Below, piece by piece: positions 22,788 through 31,534 of a stretch of DNA of 64,000 nucleotides (positions are counted from its first letter, which is position 1; each line of letters opens with the position of its first letter). The stretch is taken from positions 2,642,874 through 2,706,873 of the forward strand of contig NZ_CP149574.1 of assembly GCF_037890675.1 (NCBI RefSeq). The letters run 5' to 3'. This stretch comes from Methylovirgula sp. 4M-Z18. GTDB taxonomy: Bacteria; Pseudomonadota; Alphaproteobacteria; Rhizobiales; Beijerinckiaceae. A program made the position numbers and the translations under genes. The notes under the pieces were generated by a model. It was not told the DNA's origin, made no database searches, and worked only from the letters and a program-made list of their open reading frames with translations.

Positions 22788-23297
22788 ATGACAGATTCAG
22801 TCGTTCAAAAAGCCGTCGATAGCAATTTCGCCGATGCGCGTACCTTCGCCGGGCGCATGTCCGATACCGCCAAATATATTTGGGTTGGCAGTTTTGGCTT
22901 GTTCTACACAGCCTTGATGGCGGATAAGCCGCCACTTAAGGATTTTTACGATCACAATAAGCACGCTCTGCTCATCGCCGCTGTTCTCGGCGCCATCGCC
23001 TTCGTCGCCGACGCGGCCAAAAATTATTCCGGTTTTGTATTTGCCAAGGAGCTTTACAATTTTCTTCTGACACGCGTGGCGGCATTGCCTCCCCCGGCCA
23101 ATGCCGCGCAAGCGCAAGCTAACGATGCGGCAATCATGCAGGCCTATAACGCCGAGGTCGCCGCATCGAGACTGCCACCGCTCAACCAACGTTTGCTGGA
23201 GCTATCGCAAATCTGCGCGGCAATTTCTGCCGTGGTGATCCTGTTCGCTTTTGCGCGCTATCTTCACTTGTTCCGCTATCTTCACCTGTTCCCCTAA
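22788..23297 (+). CDS. Hypothetical membrane protein (two-gene operon)
   Basis: A 169-residue protein with three likely membrane helices: YIWVGSFGLFYTALMA near residue 30, LLIAAVLGAIAFVADAA near 62, and ICAAISAVVILFAFA near 143. A hydrophilic loop with NAAQAQANDAA lies between the second and third. The C-terminus ends RYLHLFRYLHLFP, produced by an 18-base tandem duplication. It is directly coupled to the 87-residue coiled-coil protein. The function is unknown; the pairing suggests a small membrane complex. Confidence 0.65.
   Translation: MTDSVVQKAVDSNFADARTFAGRMSDTAKYIWVGSFGLFYTALMADKPPLKDFYDHNKHALLIAAVLGAIAFVADAAKNYSGFVFAKELYNFLLTRVAALPPPANAAQAQANDAAIMQAYNAEVAASRLPPLNQRLLELSQICAAISAVVILFAFARYLHLFRYLHLFP
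23256..23291 (+). repeat. 18-bp tandem duplication at the gene 3' end
   Basis: Two adjacent copies of CGCTATCTTCACTTGTTC differ at one base and encode RYLHLF twice before the stop codon of the membrane protein gene. Confidence 0.85.
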
Positions 23298-23467
23298 TAT
23301 GAATGACGGCCCGGCTTAGCTGCACGGACTTTGACCGCACATCAGGTGGAATAGAGTCAATGCAATTGCAAAAATCTCGCCCCCTCGCGCGCGTGCTCTT
23401 CTGCCGCCTGCGGCGGCAGATCATTGTCACAACACCCGCAATTGGGATGTAGCTCCAACATGCATCC

Positions 23468-24142
23468 TCATTTGGCGGCGAGCGTCGCAATAATGTTTTC
23501 TCGCGCCTTGCGGCCCGGCGCGAGTTTTGCCTTTACGGCGGCCAGCACCTCGGTCGGCGCGGTCTCGGGCGTGCCTGACTCGAAGGGCGGCTGCGGCGCA
23601 TATTCCAGATGCAATTGCACCGCTTGCGCCGCCGCGTCGCCAAACAATTCGGCGATGACCGTGAGGCCGAAATCGATTCCCGCGGTCACGCCGCCGGCCG
23701 TGATCGTCGCGCCGTCGCGTACGACGCGCGCATTGACCGGAGTCGCGCCAAAATGCGCGAGCAAGTCGCGCGCATTCCAATGGCTTGAAGCGCGCTTGCC
23801 GCTGAGCAGTCCGGCCGCGCCGAGCACGAGCGATCCGGTGCAGACCGACGTGACATAGCGCGCTCCCGCCGCCTGCCGGCGCACGAAAGCGAGCGCCTCT
23901 TCGTCCTGCAGCAACGCATTCACGCCGGCGCCGCCCGGAACGCAGATCACATCGAGTTGCGGGCAATCGGCGAATGTGGCGGTGGGCATGAAAACAAGCC
24001 CCGTCGATGCCGTGACCGGCACCGAATCCTTCCAGACAAGATGCACGCTCACCCCGGGCGTCGAGGCAAATACTTCATAGGGCCCGGTGAGATCGAGCTG
24101 CTGCACATTCGGAAAGATCAGAAAACCCACATGGACCGTCAT
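23468..24142 (-). CDS. DJ-1/PfpI-family protein, isonitrile hydratase-like
   Basis: A 224-residue cytosolic protein. VGFLIFPNVQQLDLTGPYEV at the N-terminus and VTSVCTGSLVLGAAGLLSGK with the conserved nucleophile Cys match the isonitrile hydratase (InhA) branch, which hydrates isonitriles to N-formamides. ITAGGVTAGIDFGLTVIAEL is also typical. The substrate is inferred from family only. The start at 24140-24142 has GGAG nine bases upstream; an ATG at 24157 lacks one. It is divergent from a GlxA-type regulator carrying a homologous domain. Confidence 0.8.
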   Translation of the reverse strand: MTVHVGFLIFPNVQQLDLTGPYEVFASTPGVSVHLVWKDSVPVTASTGLVFMPTATFADCPQLDVICVPGGAGVNALLQDEEALAFVRRQAAGARYVTSVCTGSLVLGAAGLLSGKRASSHWNARDLLAHFGATPVNARVVRDGATITAGGVTAGIDFGLTVIAELFGDAAAQAVQLHLEYAPQPPFESGTPETAPTEVLAAVKAKLAPGRKARENIIATLAAK

Positions 24143-24208
24143 GCGCCATTTCTCCATCGGCTAGCATCCATTGACTTTGGCACTATAGCGTCGCTAGTTT
24201 TGGCGATT
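24143..24208. promoter_or_regulatory. Divergent promoter region of the DJ-1 pair
   Basis: Sixty-six bases separate two divergent starts. TTGACT at 24172 could be a -35 for the regulator. TTTGGC occurs twice in direct orientation, 25 bases apart, a spacing that could seat an AraC-type dimer. Function is inferred from position. Confidence 0.35.
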
Positions 24209-25228
24209 ATGCTAAAGATCCCTCGTTTTCCGCCAAATCCTCGCCGGGTGGAGATCCTGGCCTTCCCCGACGTTCAGCTCCTGGACGTTGCGGGACCGCT
24301 GCAGGTGTTCGCCTCTGCCAATATGCTCGCTAAGGAGCGCGGCGAGGCGCAGCCGTACGATCCGGTGGTCGTGGCGCCGGAGCCGGTCGTCACCAGTTCG
24401 GCGCAGCTGCCCCTCGTCGCGCACCCGCTTCCCGTGCCGGATGCCCCAGTCGATACGTTCATTGTCGCCGGTGGCTTTGGTGTTCACCGCCTCTGCGCGC
24501 AGGACGAAATGCTGCGCTGGCTCCGCACGCGGGCAAAGACCGCACGGCGCACGGCGTCCGTCTGCACGGGCGCCTTCCTGCTCGGCGCGGCGGGATTGCT
24601 GGACGGCAAACCGGCGGTGACCCATTGGCGCCACTGTGCCGAATTCGCCGCGCGCTTTCCGGACGTGCGGCTTGATCCCGATCCGATTTTCGTGCGCGCA
24701 GAGAATATCTGGACATCCGCCGGCGTCACGGCGGGCATCGATCTCGCGCTTGCCCTGGTCGAGGCCGATCTCGGCCACGCGCGTGCGCTGGCCGTCGCGC
24801 GCCAATTGGTGGTGTTTCTGAAGCGTCCGGGCGGCCAGGCGCAATTTAGCGCGGCGCTCGCGTTGCAGCAGGAGGCCGCGCCTTTCGCGGCGCTGCACGC
24901 CTGGATCGCCGACCATCTCGATGACGATCTGTCGATCGGCGCACTCGCCTGCGCCGCGAAGATGAGCGAGCGCAGCTTCATGCGGCACTACCGGCAAATG
25001 ACCGGGGAGACGCCTGCCCGCGGCGTCGAACGGATTCGCGTGGAATCGGCGCGGTTCATGCTGGAGCAAGACCTCGCCGTCAAGCGGGTCGCGGCCCGCT
25101 GCGGCTTCGGCTCGGAAGAGACCATGCGCCGCGCATTCTTGCGCCTGCTCAATGTGACGCCGGCGGCCTATCGCGAGCGATTCGCAGGATCGAACCGGAA
25201 CGCGCGCGCTGTTCCGGCGCCAGTATGA
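24209..25228 (+). CDS. GlxA-family AraC-type transcriptional regulator
   Basis: A 339-residue regulator. Residues 10-200 form a DJ-1/PfpI-like domain (EILAFPDVQLLDVAGPLQVF, ASVCTGAFLLGAAGLLDGK, WTSAGVTAGIDLALALVE). The C-terminus is an AraC DNA-binding domain with two helix-turn-helices (LSIGALACAAKMSERSFMRH and VKRVAARCGFGSEETMRRAF). GlxA regulators often control a divergent enzyme gene. Here the neighbour is an isonitrile-hydratase-like enzyme 66 bases away. The open frame extends upstream to 23957 but would overlap that gene, so I start at ATG 24209. Confidence 0.87.
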   Translation: MLKIPRFPPNPRRVEILAFPDVQLLDVAGPLQVFASANMLAKERGEAQPYDPVVVAPEPVVTSSAQLPLVAHPLPVPDAPVDTFIVAGGFGVHRLCAQDEMLRWLRTRAKTARRTASVCTGAFLLGAAGLLDGKPAVTHWRHCAEFAARFPDVRLDPDPIFVRAENIWTSAGVTAGIDLALALVEADLGHARALAVARQLVVFLKRPGGQAQFSAALALQQEAAPFAALHAWIADHLDDDLSIGALACAAKMSERSFMRHYRQMTGETPARGVERIRVESARFMLEQDLAVKRVAARCGFGSEETMRRAFLRLLNVTPAAYRERFAGSNRNARAVPAPV

Positions 25229-25284
25229 TGAATGGAATTTTCGACTGCGGCACAATGTCTTTCGTAATCGTCGTCGCGCGTTGA

Positions 25285-25818
25285 TTAATCGTCGTCCAGC
25301 CGCTCGAACAGGCCAGGATAATCGCGCACCAATCCATGCGCATCGACATCGAACTCGGCCGCGAATGGATGATCGAGGCTTTCGTAGCGATAGCGCTTGT
25401 CCGGCTCGAGACATGTATAGGCCTGGGGCGCAGCGTAAATCGTGATGTCGGGGATGGTGATATAAGCAACGCGAATCTCGCGGCGCATTCCCTTTGCGAG
25501 TTGCAAACGGCGGATCGGCAGCGTGTTGGTGACGGGCGTCACGACGAGGTCCGCATCGATACAGCCATCGAGATGCGATAGAGGCTTGCCTTCCGACCGC
25601 CAGAGGCCCTTGCCATCGGCGGTCAAGCGCACCGCGGCGCCGCCATCCAACGTCACGATCAGGGTGCGGACGCACCAATCGGAATCGCAGGCCAAATCGA
25701 ATGCCAAAGGGTGCACGCCGCCCACTTCACCAACCGCATGCCAACCGGCCGCAACGCGCGTGAGCACGACCTTTTGCCTGCCGCCGTCACCGAGCGACCG
25801 CCATCGGGCGCTTATCAT
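25285..25818 (-). CDS. Putative glycolipid-binding family protein (PF06475)
   Basis: A 177-residue beta-rich protein beginning MISARWRSLGDGG. It has WHAVGEVGGVHPLAFDLACD, DGKGLWRS, HLDGCIDADLVVTPVTNTLP and YAAPQAYTCLEPDKRYRYES, the pattern of the glycolipid-binding family. A Pseudomonas member binds glycolipids; the ligand here is unknown. No signal peptide. Its ATG overlaps the stop of the upstream small exported protein in an ATGA, so translation is coupled. An in-frame extension to 25989 is ignored because it overlaps that gene. Confidence 0.78.
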   Translation of the reverse strand: MISARWRSLGDGGRQKVVLTRVAAGWHAVGEVGGVHPLAFDLACDSDWCVRTLIVTLDGGAAVRLTADGKGLWRSEGKPLSHLDGCIDADLVVTPVTNTLPIRRLQLAKGMRREIRVAYITIPDITIYAAPQAYTCLEPDKRYRYESLDHPFAAEFDVDAHGLVRDYPGLFERLDDD

Positions 25819-26042
25819 GGCTTCGTCGTGGTCTGGCTGTTCAGAACGCCGCCGCTCAGTCCGCCATAGCCGCCGCCCCAATTGGTCGGCGCGTCGGGTT
25901 TGCTGGCTTTTGCCGTTACGGGGAACGCGGTCGTCTGCTGTTGCGGCGCACACGGCCGGTGATGGGCCTTGCAGCGCGAAGCGGCCCAACCGGCGGAGGC
26001 TGGTAGCATAAGCAGAATGGCGAGGACGAAGCGAAGCGACAT
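25815..26042 (-). CDS. Small exported protein of unknown function
   Basis: A 75-residue protein with a signal peptide (MSLRFVLAILLMLPASAGWAA), then a short mature part with two Cys, a Gln/Thr-rich stretch and a Gly-rich tail (NWGGGYGGLSGGVLNS). The start at 26042 places the signal peptide at the very N-terminus; a longer frame begins at 26081. It overlaps the glycolipid-binding gene by four bases. I do not recognise a family. Confidence 0.6.
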   Translation of the reverse strand: MSLRFVLAILLMLPASAGWAASRCKAHHRPCAPQQQTTAFPVTAKASKPDAPTNWGGGYGGLSGGVLNSQTTTKP

Positions 26043-26135
26043 GGGCGATTCAGCGTTCAAAACAGCTGCGACGAAAGCCAAGTGTGATGGCGCGCTATGG
26101 CCATTTTATGTTTCGCATCGGCGGAGCGGCCGCGG

Positions 26136-27173
26136 CTAGAACGCGCTGATGACCGTGACGCCGGTGCCCTGGAACGCGTCCATCGCCATCAGGGCCGCAC
26201 CGGACTCATCGAGGGCAATTTTGCGGCCGACCAATTTTTCAGGGGCCAATTTGCGCGCGGCGATCATGCTCAGCATGGCATCATAGCGATAGGCCTGCAT
26301 GCCATGGCTGCCGAGAATCTCGAGTTCGCGCCCAATAACTTTTGCCATCGGCACGGCGGAATTGGCGTGATCGCCGAGCATCAGGCCGATCTGCACATGC
26401 TTGCCGCGCTTGCGCAAATTGCTGACGGAATTGAAGCACGTCACCGGCGAACCGAGCGCATCGATCGAGACATGCGCACCGCCGCGCGAAAGATCCATCA
26501 CGGCAGCAACGACATCCAGCGTTTGTTTGGCATTCACGCTCGCGCAGGCGCCGATCGTGCGCGCAAACGCGAGCTTATCGTCATCGATGTCGATGGCGAT
26601 GACATTCGCGCCCGCCGCCGCGGCGATCATGATCGCCGACAGGCCGACACCGCCGCAGCCGTGCACTGCGACCCATTGTCCCGCCGACACTTTGCCTTGA
26701 TCGATCACCGCGCGGAAACCGGTCGCGAAACGGCAGCCGAGGCTTGCGGCCGTCGCAAAATCCATCTCGTCGGCAAGCCGCACCAGATTCAAATCGGCCC
26801 GCTCGACCGCCACATATTGCGCGAACGAGCCCCAATGGGTGAAGCCTGGCTGGAACTGATGATCGCACACCTGCTGGTGCCCGGCATGACATTCCGCGCA
26901 CGCCCCGCATCCCGCGACGAAGGGCATGGTGACGCGGTCGCCCGGCCGCCACAAACGCACCTGCTTGCCAACCGCAGCAATCACGCCGGCAAATTCGTGC
27001 CCCGGCACATGCGGCACGACGATGTCGGCATCATGCCCGACCCAGCCGTGCCAATCGCTGCGGCACAGTCCCGTCGCCTTGACCTCGATCACGACGCCGT
27101 CCGGCGCCGGTGCGGGGTCAGCGACAGTCTGCACGCGCGGCGGCGCGGAAAATTGTTCGTAGACGAGCGCGCA
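26136..27173 (-). CDS. Zinc-dependent alcohol dehydrogenase, start codon disrupted
   Basis: About 345 residues of a medium-chain dehydrogenase. [15 protein letters not shown] has the catalytic zinc Cys, [12 protein letters not shown] the catalytic Glu and His, and [16 protein letters not shown] the four structural zinc Cys. [20 protein letters not shown] is the NAD site, followed by IDIDDD. It oxidises alcohols or reduces aldehydes; the substrate is unknown. Family proteins start MxALVYEQF. Here ALVYEQF is preceded by an ATG (27174-27172) that is one base out of frame. The annotated 5' end marks where homology begins, not a proven start. An in-frame ATG at 27341 lies beyond an extragenic repeat. 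Confidence 0.8.
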   Translation of the reverse strand, partial: CALVYEQFSAPPRVQTVADPAPAPDGVVIEVKATGLCRSDWHGWVGHDADIVVPHVPGHEFAGVIAAVGKQVRLWRPGDRVTMPFVAGCGACAECHAGHQQVCDHQFQPGFTHWGSFAQYVAVERADLNLVRLADEMDFATAASLGCRFATGFRAVIDQGKVSAGQWVAVHGCGGVGLSAIMIAAAAGANVIAIDIDDDKLAFARTIGACASVNAKQTLDVVAAVMDLSRGGAHVSIDALGSPVTCFNSVSNLRKRGKHVQIGLMLGDHANSAVPMAKVIGRELEILGSHGMQAYRYDAMLSMIAARKLAPEKLVGRKIALDESGAALMAMDAFQGTGVTVISAF

Positions 27174-27231
27174 TGGCTTATCGATCCAACAGCTTATAAG
27201 ATTCCAATACAGATCAGACGATCCAGCGTGC

Positions 27232-27382
27232 CCTTCTCCCAGAGAGAGAAGGTGGCCGGCGAAGCCGGTCGGACGAGCGGGCTTCCTTGCGAGATTAGCC
27301 GCTACAAATGAGTGGCCAATGATGAACCCAAGGCCCCTCATCCGTCACGCTACGCGTGCCACCTTCTCCCTCTGGGAGAAGG
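27232..27382. repeat. Inverted pair of palindromic extragenic (REP-like) units
   Basis: CCTTCTCCCAGAG.GAGAAGG at 27232-27256 reappears inverted at 27358-27382 with one mismatch in 25 bases. Each unit is itself palindromic and is accompanied by GTGGC...GCC and CCCTCATCC sequences. This type is frequent between genes in Rhizobiales genomes. It lies between the alcohol dehydrogenase and the aminotransferase, both read leftward. Confidence 0.75.
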
Positions 27383-27426
27383 GCGCGCTGGATCGTTGTA
27401 CAAATGTCCTCAGCAGACAAGGATTC

Positions 27427-28644
27427 TCACGCGCCCTTCTTCATCTGCACGATATTGTGCAGCCGATCGTCGGCCGTATCGAAGAAACGGCGGATGCCGC
27501 GCGCTGCCTGGCGAATGCGCTGTTCGTTTTCGACCAACGCGAGGCGCACATAATCGTCACCGTGCTCGCCAAAGCCGATGCCCGGCGCAACCGCCACGTC
27601 GGCCTTCTCGATGAGCAGTTTCGAAAATTCGAGGCTGCCGAGATGGCGGAATTTTTCCGGCACCGGCACCCATGCGAACATCGAGGCCTGCGGCGCGGGG
27701 ATTTCCCAGCCGGCTTGCGCGAAGCTCTCCACCATCACGTCGCGCCGTCGCTTGTAGGTCGCACGCATTTCCTTGATGCAATCGTCCGGGCCGTTCAGCG
27801 CCGCGGCCGCCGCCACCTGGATCGGCGTGTAAGCGCCGTAATCGAGATAGGATTTCACCCGTGCCAAAGCGGCGAGCAGGCGCTCGTTGCCGACCGCAAA
27901 GCCCATGCGCCAGCCGGCCATGGAAAACGTCTTCGACATGGAGGTGAATTCCACGGTCACATCGAAGGCGCCGTTCACCTGCAGCACGGATGGCGGCGGC
28001 TCGTCGTTGAAATAAAGTTCAGCATAGGCGAGATCGGACAGCACGAAGAGTTCGTGTTTCTTCGCGAAAGCGACGAGGTCCTTGTAGAAGTCGAGCGAAG
28101 CGACCATCGCCGTCGGATTCGACGGATAGCAGACGACGACGGCGATGGGCTTTGGAATCGAATGGACAACCGCCCGCTCGAGCGCCGTGAAGAACGACGG
28201 CGTCGGATCACACGGCACCGAGCGGATCACCCCCCCGGCCATGAGGAAGCCGAACGCATGAATCGGGTAGGACGGATTCGGCACCAGCACCACGTCGCCC
28301 GGCGCCGTGATCGCCTGCGCCATATTGGCGAAGCCTTCCTTCGAGCCGAGCGTCGCGACGACCTGGGTGTCCGGGTTCAGCTTCACGCCGAAGCGGCGGG
28401 CATAATAACTGGCTTGCGCACGGCGCAGGCCGGGAATGCCTTTGGAGGCCGAATAGCGGTCCGTGCGCGGCTTGCCGACCGTTTCGATCAGCTTGTCGGT
28501 AATATGCTTGGGCGTCGCGAGATCCGGATTGCCCATGCCAAGGTCGATGATGTCGGCGCCGGCGTTGCGCGCTGCCGCCTTGAGCCGGTTCACCTGCTCA
28601 AACACATAAGGGGGCAACCGCTTCACGCTGTGAAAATCCGACAT
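27427..28644 (-). CDS. PLP-dependent aminotransferase, AlaC/LL-DAP aminotransferase-like
   Basis: A 405-residue class I/II aminotransferase. DIIDLGMGNPDLATPKHI near the N-terminus, VVVCYPSNPTAMVASLDFY, the PLP lysine in FTSMSKTFSMAGWRMGF, and DDYVRLALVENEQRIRQA at the end match the alanine-glutamate transaminase group. Probable reaction: alanine plus 2-oxoglutarate to pyruvate plus glutamate; related substrates are possible. AAGGA precedes the ATG at 28642-28644. A longer frame to 28776 lacks family similarity. Confidence 0.87.
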   Translation of the reverse strand: MSDFHSVKRLPPYVFEQVNRLKAAARNAGADIIDLGMGNPDLATPKHITDKLIETVGKPRTDRYSASKGIPGLRRAQASYYARRFGVKLNPDTQVVATLGSKEGFANMAQAITAPGDVVLVPNPSYPIHAFGFLMAGGVIRSVPCDPTPSFFTALERAVVHSIPKPIAVVVCYPSNPTAMVASLDFYKDLVAFAKKHELFVLSDLAYAELYFNDEPPPSVLQVNGAFDVTVEFTSMSKTFSMAGWRMGFAVGNERLLAALARVKSYLDYGAYTPIQVAAAAALNGPDDCIKEMRATYKRRRDVMVESFAQAGWEIPAPQASMFAWVPVPEKFRHLGSLEFSKLLIEKADVAVAPGIGFGEHGDDYVRLALVENEQRIRQAARGIRRFFDTADDRLHNIVQMKKGA

Positions 28645-28806
28645 GATCCTTTTTCCTCGAAACCGGCGGACGGCGGAAGTGCCGCAAACGCCTGATGCTG
28701 ATGTATCATTCGCAGCCGCGTCGTGGGAACAGAAATTATCGCGGGCTGACCGCGCGGCCCCCACGGGGTCTTGCACAGTGGGCGAAAACAGCGCGGCTGC
28801 GCTCGA

Positions 28807-29205
28807 TTATTGCCCGGTCGCCGGCGTTTGCGGCGGGACGTCCGGCTGCGGCTTTTTCGGCCCCTTCTTCGCGGGTGGCGGGTTGGGGTCGATGCCTTGC
28901 GCCTTTTCCTGCGCGGCGCGCGCCGCATCGAGGCTCTGTTCGAGCTGCTTGACCTGGTCGCCTTTCAGCGGCTTGACCGGATGATCCGGCGGCTTGATGC
29001 CGACGGGCATATATTGCACTTCGCTCGGCCGGCCGGCGACAACGAAGTCCTTGGGCTGCACCGGGTCCGGCAGCCAGCCGACGGCCCGCGCGGGACCGTT
29101 CAGCACGTTGGCCGGCGCATCGGGCTCGTATTTCTCCGGCGGGTGCGAGCACCCGGCCAGTCCGGCGAGCACACAAAACAAGCTCAGCCGCGCCAGATTC
29201 CGCAT
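28807..29205 (-). CDS. Small proline-rich lipoprotein
   Basis: A 132-residue protein starting MRNLARLSLFCVLAGLAGCS, a typical lipoprotein signal with lipobox LAGC (Cys about residue 19). The mature part has VQYMPVGIKPPDHPVKPLKG, a short helix (QVKQLEQSLDAARAAQEKAQ) and a Pro/Lys-rich tail. It is probably anchored in the outer membrane. The function is unknown. Upstream in-frame codons to 29277 would bury the signal peptide and are excluded. Confidence 0.72.
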   Translation of the reverse strand: MRNLARLSLFCVLAGLAGCSHPPEKYEPDAPANVLNGPARAVGWLPDPVQPKDFVVAGRPSEVQYMPVGIKPPDHPVKPLKGDQVKQLEQSLDAARAAQEKAQGIDPNPPPAKKGPKKPQPDVPPQTPATGQ

Positions 29206-29341
29206 CGTCCATCCGCACCCGTTCCGCCGCATCCAATTGTCCCTTATCCGTCCCACTCGCCGCCGTTGTGGCCTCAATTCCGTTCAATCATGAACGAACA
29301 GCGGAATAAATCATGCCGGGCCGATTATGCCGCCCGAAGGC

Positions 29342-29369
29342 TTGCATGACCTTTAGCCTAGTCTAAGAT
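29342..29369 (+). promoter_or_regulatory. Probable phaC promoter
   Basis: TTGCAT (29342-29347), a 16-base spacer and TAAGAT (29364-29369) lie about 50 bases before the phaC start. A moderate sigma-70 match in the correct place. Confidence 0.4.
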
Positions 29370-29419
29370 AGATAGAAAGCGGTCACGGAAGCCGCGGGAA
29401 ACGCTGTAGGGAACGCAGT

Positions 29420-31504
29420 ATGGCACGCGAAACAACCAGCGCAAAAGCAACAAAGGCCGGCAAAGCCGCCGTCCCCAAAGCGGCAACCACCGGACGAGAC
29501 GTGAAAGTTGAGGCCACACCGGCAAAGCCTCGGGTGCGCCGGGCGAAGACCGTCAAGACCGAGCCTGCTGTCACCGCTGCCCCGCAGCCCCAACCTGCCG
29601 CCCCTGCCCCGCAGCCCGCACCACCGCCCGAGCCGGCATCCCCGCCGCCCATCGCTGTAGCGGAGAAAAAGCCGGAGGCGACCGCGCCAAAGCCTGAAAA
29701 AGAAGCCCCGAAGACGGCCGAACAAGGCACGCCGCTGCCGGATTACGAGGCGCTCGGCCGCAATGTCGCGCGCTTTTTCGAGGAAGGCGGCCGGGTCCTG
29801 GCGGCGGCCGTCAAACCGCACCAGAGCGGCGAAACGTCCAATTCGCAGCTCACCGAGGATTTTGCCGAAGCGGCGAAGAGCATCGGCCAGGTCTTCGAAT
29901 ATTGGCATTCGGACCCGCAGCGCTCGTTGCAGGCCCAGGCCGACTTGCAAAATTCCTTCATCGATCTGTGGAGCTACGCCCTGCGACGCATGACCGGCGA
30001 ATTGCTGGCGCCTGCGCCCGAGGCCAAGCCCGCCGACAAACGCTTCGCCGATCCGGAATGGACGCAAAATCTCTATTTCGACTTCCTGCGCCAGGCCTAT
30101 CAAGTCACCAGTTCCTGGGCGGACCGAATGGTCCAGAGCGCGTCCGACCTCGACCCGCACACCAAGAACAAGGCGCATTTCTGGGTGCGGCAATTCGCCA
30201 GCGCCCTCTCGCCATCGAACTTCCCACTCACCAATCCGGAATTGCTGCGCGAGACCCTGCGCGAGAATGGCGAGAATCTGGTGCGCGGCCTGCAGCAGAT
30301 GGCGCAGGATATCGACGCAGGCCGCGGCAGCCTGAAGATCACCCAGAGCGACGGTTCGAAATTCGAGCTCGGCGTCAATATGGCGGTCACGCCCGGCAAG
30401 GTGGTCTTCCGCAATGATCTCATCGAGCTCATTCAATATGCCCCGACGACCGAAAGCGTCTACAAGCGGCCACTGCTGATCGTGCCGCCGTGGATCAACA
30501 AGTTCTATATTCTCGATCTCAATCCGGAAAAGAGCTTTATCCGCTGGGCGGTCGCGCAAGGGTTGACGGTCTTCGTGGTCTCCTGGGTCAATCCCGACGA
30601 GCGGCATCGGCGCAAGAGTTTCGATTCCTATATGCAGGAAGGGATTTTCGCGGCCGTCGATGCGATCGAGGACGCGACCGGCGAAACCGACATCACAGCT
30701 ATCGGCTATTGCGTCGGCGGCACCCTGCTCGCAGCGACCCTCGCCTATATGGCCGATGTCGGCGACAAGCGCATTTCCAGTGCGACATTGTTTACGACCC
30801 AGGTGGATTTTCGCGATCCGGGCGAGCTGAAAGTCTTCGTGGATGAAGACCAGATCCGGGCGATCGAAGGGCGGATGGCCGAAAAGGGCTATCTCGACGG
30901 CTCGAAGATGGCGAATGCCTTTAACATGCTCCGGCCGAACGAGTTGATCTGGTCCTATTTCGTGAACAATTACCTGAAGGGCCGCGTGCCGGGCGCCTTC
31001 GATCTCCTGACCTGGAACTCCGATTCGACGCGGATGACCGAGGCCAACCATTCCTTCTATTTGCGCAATTGCTATCTTGAGAACAATCTCACGCGCGGCC
31101 GCATGGTGATGGGCGGACACACGCTGGATTTGGGCAAGGTCACGATTCCGATCTACGATCTCGCCACCAAGGAAGATCACATCGCTCCGGCGAAGTCCGT
31201 GTTCATCGGCGCGCAATATTTCGGCGGTCCGGTGCGTTACGTGCTGGCGGGATCAGGCCACATCGCCGGCGTCGTGAACCCGGTCGGAAAACCGAAATAT
31301 CAATATTGGATCGGACCGCAGCCCGCCGGCGAATTCGGCGAGTGGATGAAACAGGCGAGCGAACATCCCGGCACGTGGTGGGTCGATTGGATCGAGTGGG
31401 TGACCGGCCAAGCGCCGGAGAAAGTCGCGCCGCGGACGCCGGGGGAAGGCAAGCTCAAGCCTTTGGCCGATGCACCCGGAACATATGTCCGAGTCAGGGC
31501 TTAG
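29420..31504 (+). CDS. phaC: Class I poly(3-hydroxyalkanoate) synthase
   Basis: A 694-residue polymerase that links hydroxyacyl-CoA monomers (usually 3-hydroxybutyryl-CoA) into storage polyester at the granule surface. The lipase-like box GYCVGGT holds the catalytic Cys, residue 431. The family block PPWINKFYILDLNPEKSFIRW lies upstream and SGHIAGVVNPVG near the end has the catalytic His. The first 105 or so residues are an unusual Lys/Ala/Pro-rich extension (KVEATPAKPRVRRAKTVKTE and PQPQPAAPAPQPAPPP), resembling histone H1-like or phasin tails. Without it, length matches class I enzymes. Confidence 0.95.
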   Translation: MARETTSAKATKAGKAAVPKAATTGRDVKVEATPAKPRVRRAKTVKTEPAVTAAPQPQPAAPAPQPAPPPEPASPPPIAVAEKKPEATAPKPEKEAPKTAEQGTPLPDYEALGRNVARFFEEGGRVLAAAVKPHQSGETSNSQLTEDFAEAAKSIGQVFEYWHSDPQRSLQAQADLQNSFIDLWSYALRRMTGELLAPAPEAKPADKRFADPEWTQNLYFDFLRQAYQVTSSWADRMVQSASDLDPHTKNKAHFWVRQFASALSPSNFPLTNPELLRETLRENGENLVRGLQQMAQDIDAGRGSLKITQSDGSKFELGVNMAVTPGKVVFRNDLIELIQYAPTTESVYKRPLLIVPPWINKFYILDLNPEKSFIRWAVAQGLTVFVVSWVNPDERHRRKSFDSYMQEGIFAAVDAIEDATGETDITAIGYCVGGTLLAATLAYMADVGDKRISSATLFTTQVDFRDPGELKVFVDEDQIRAIEGRMAEKGYLDGSKMANAFNMLRPNELIWSYFVNNYLKGRVPGAFDLLTWNSDSTRMTEANHSFYLRNCYLENNLTRGRMVMGGHTLDLGKVTIPIYDLATKEDHIAPAKSVFIGAQYFGGPVRYVLAGSGHIAGVVNPVGKPKYQYWIGPQPAGEFGEWMKQASEHPGTWWVDWIEWVTGQAPEKVAPRTPGEGKLKPLADAPGTYVRVRA

Positions 31505-31534
31505 AACCGATCCTTCACGCATTTTATCAAAACA

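Noticed and set aside
29363-31216. 617-codon open frame on the minus strand across phaC
   Set aside because: It is a shadow of GC-rich codon use in phaC, with low-complexity His/Arg/Asp-rich translation and no family motif; phaC itself is certain.
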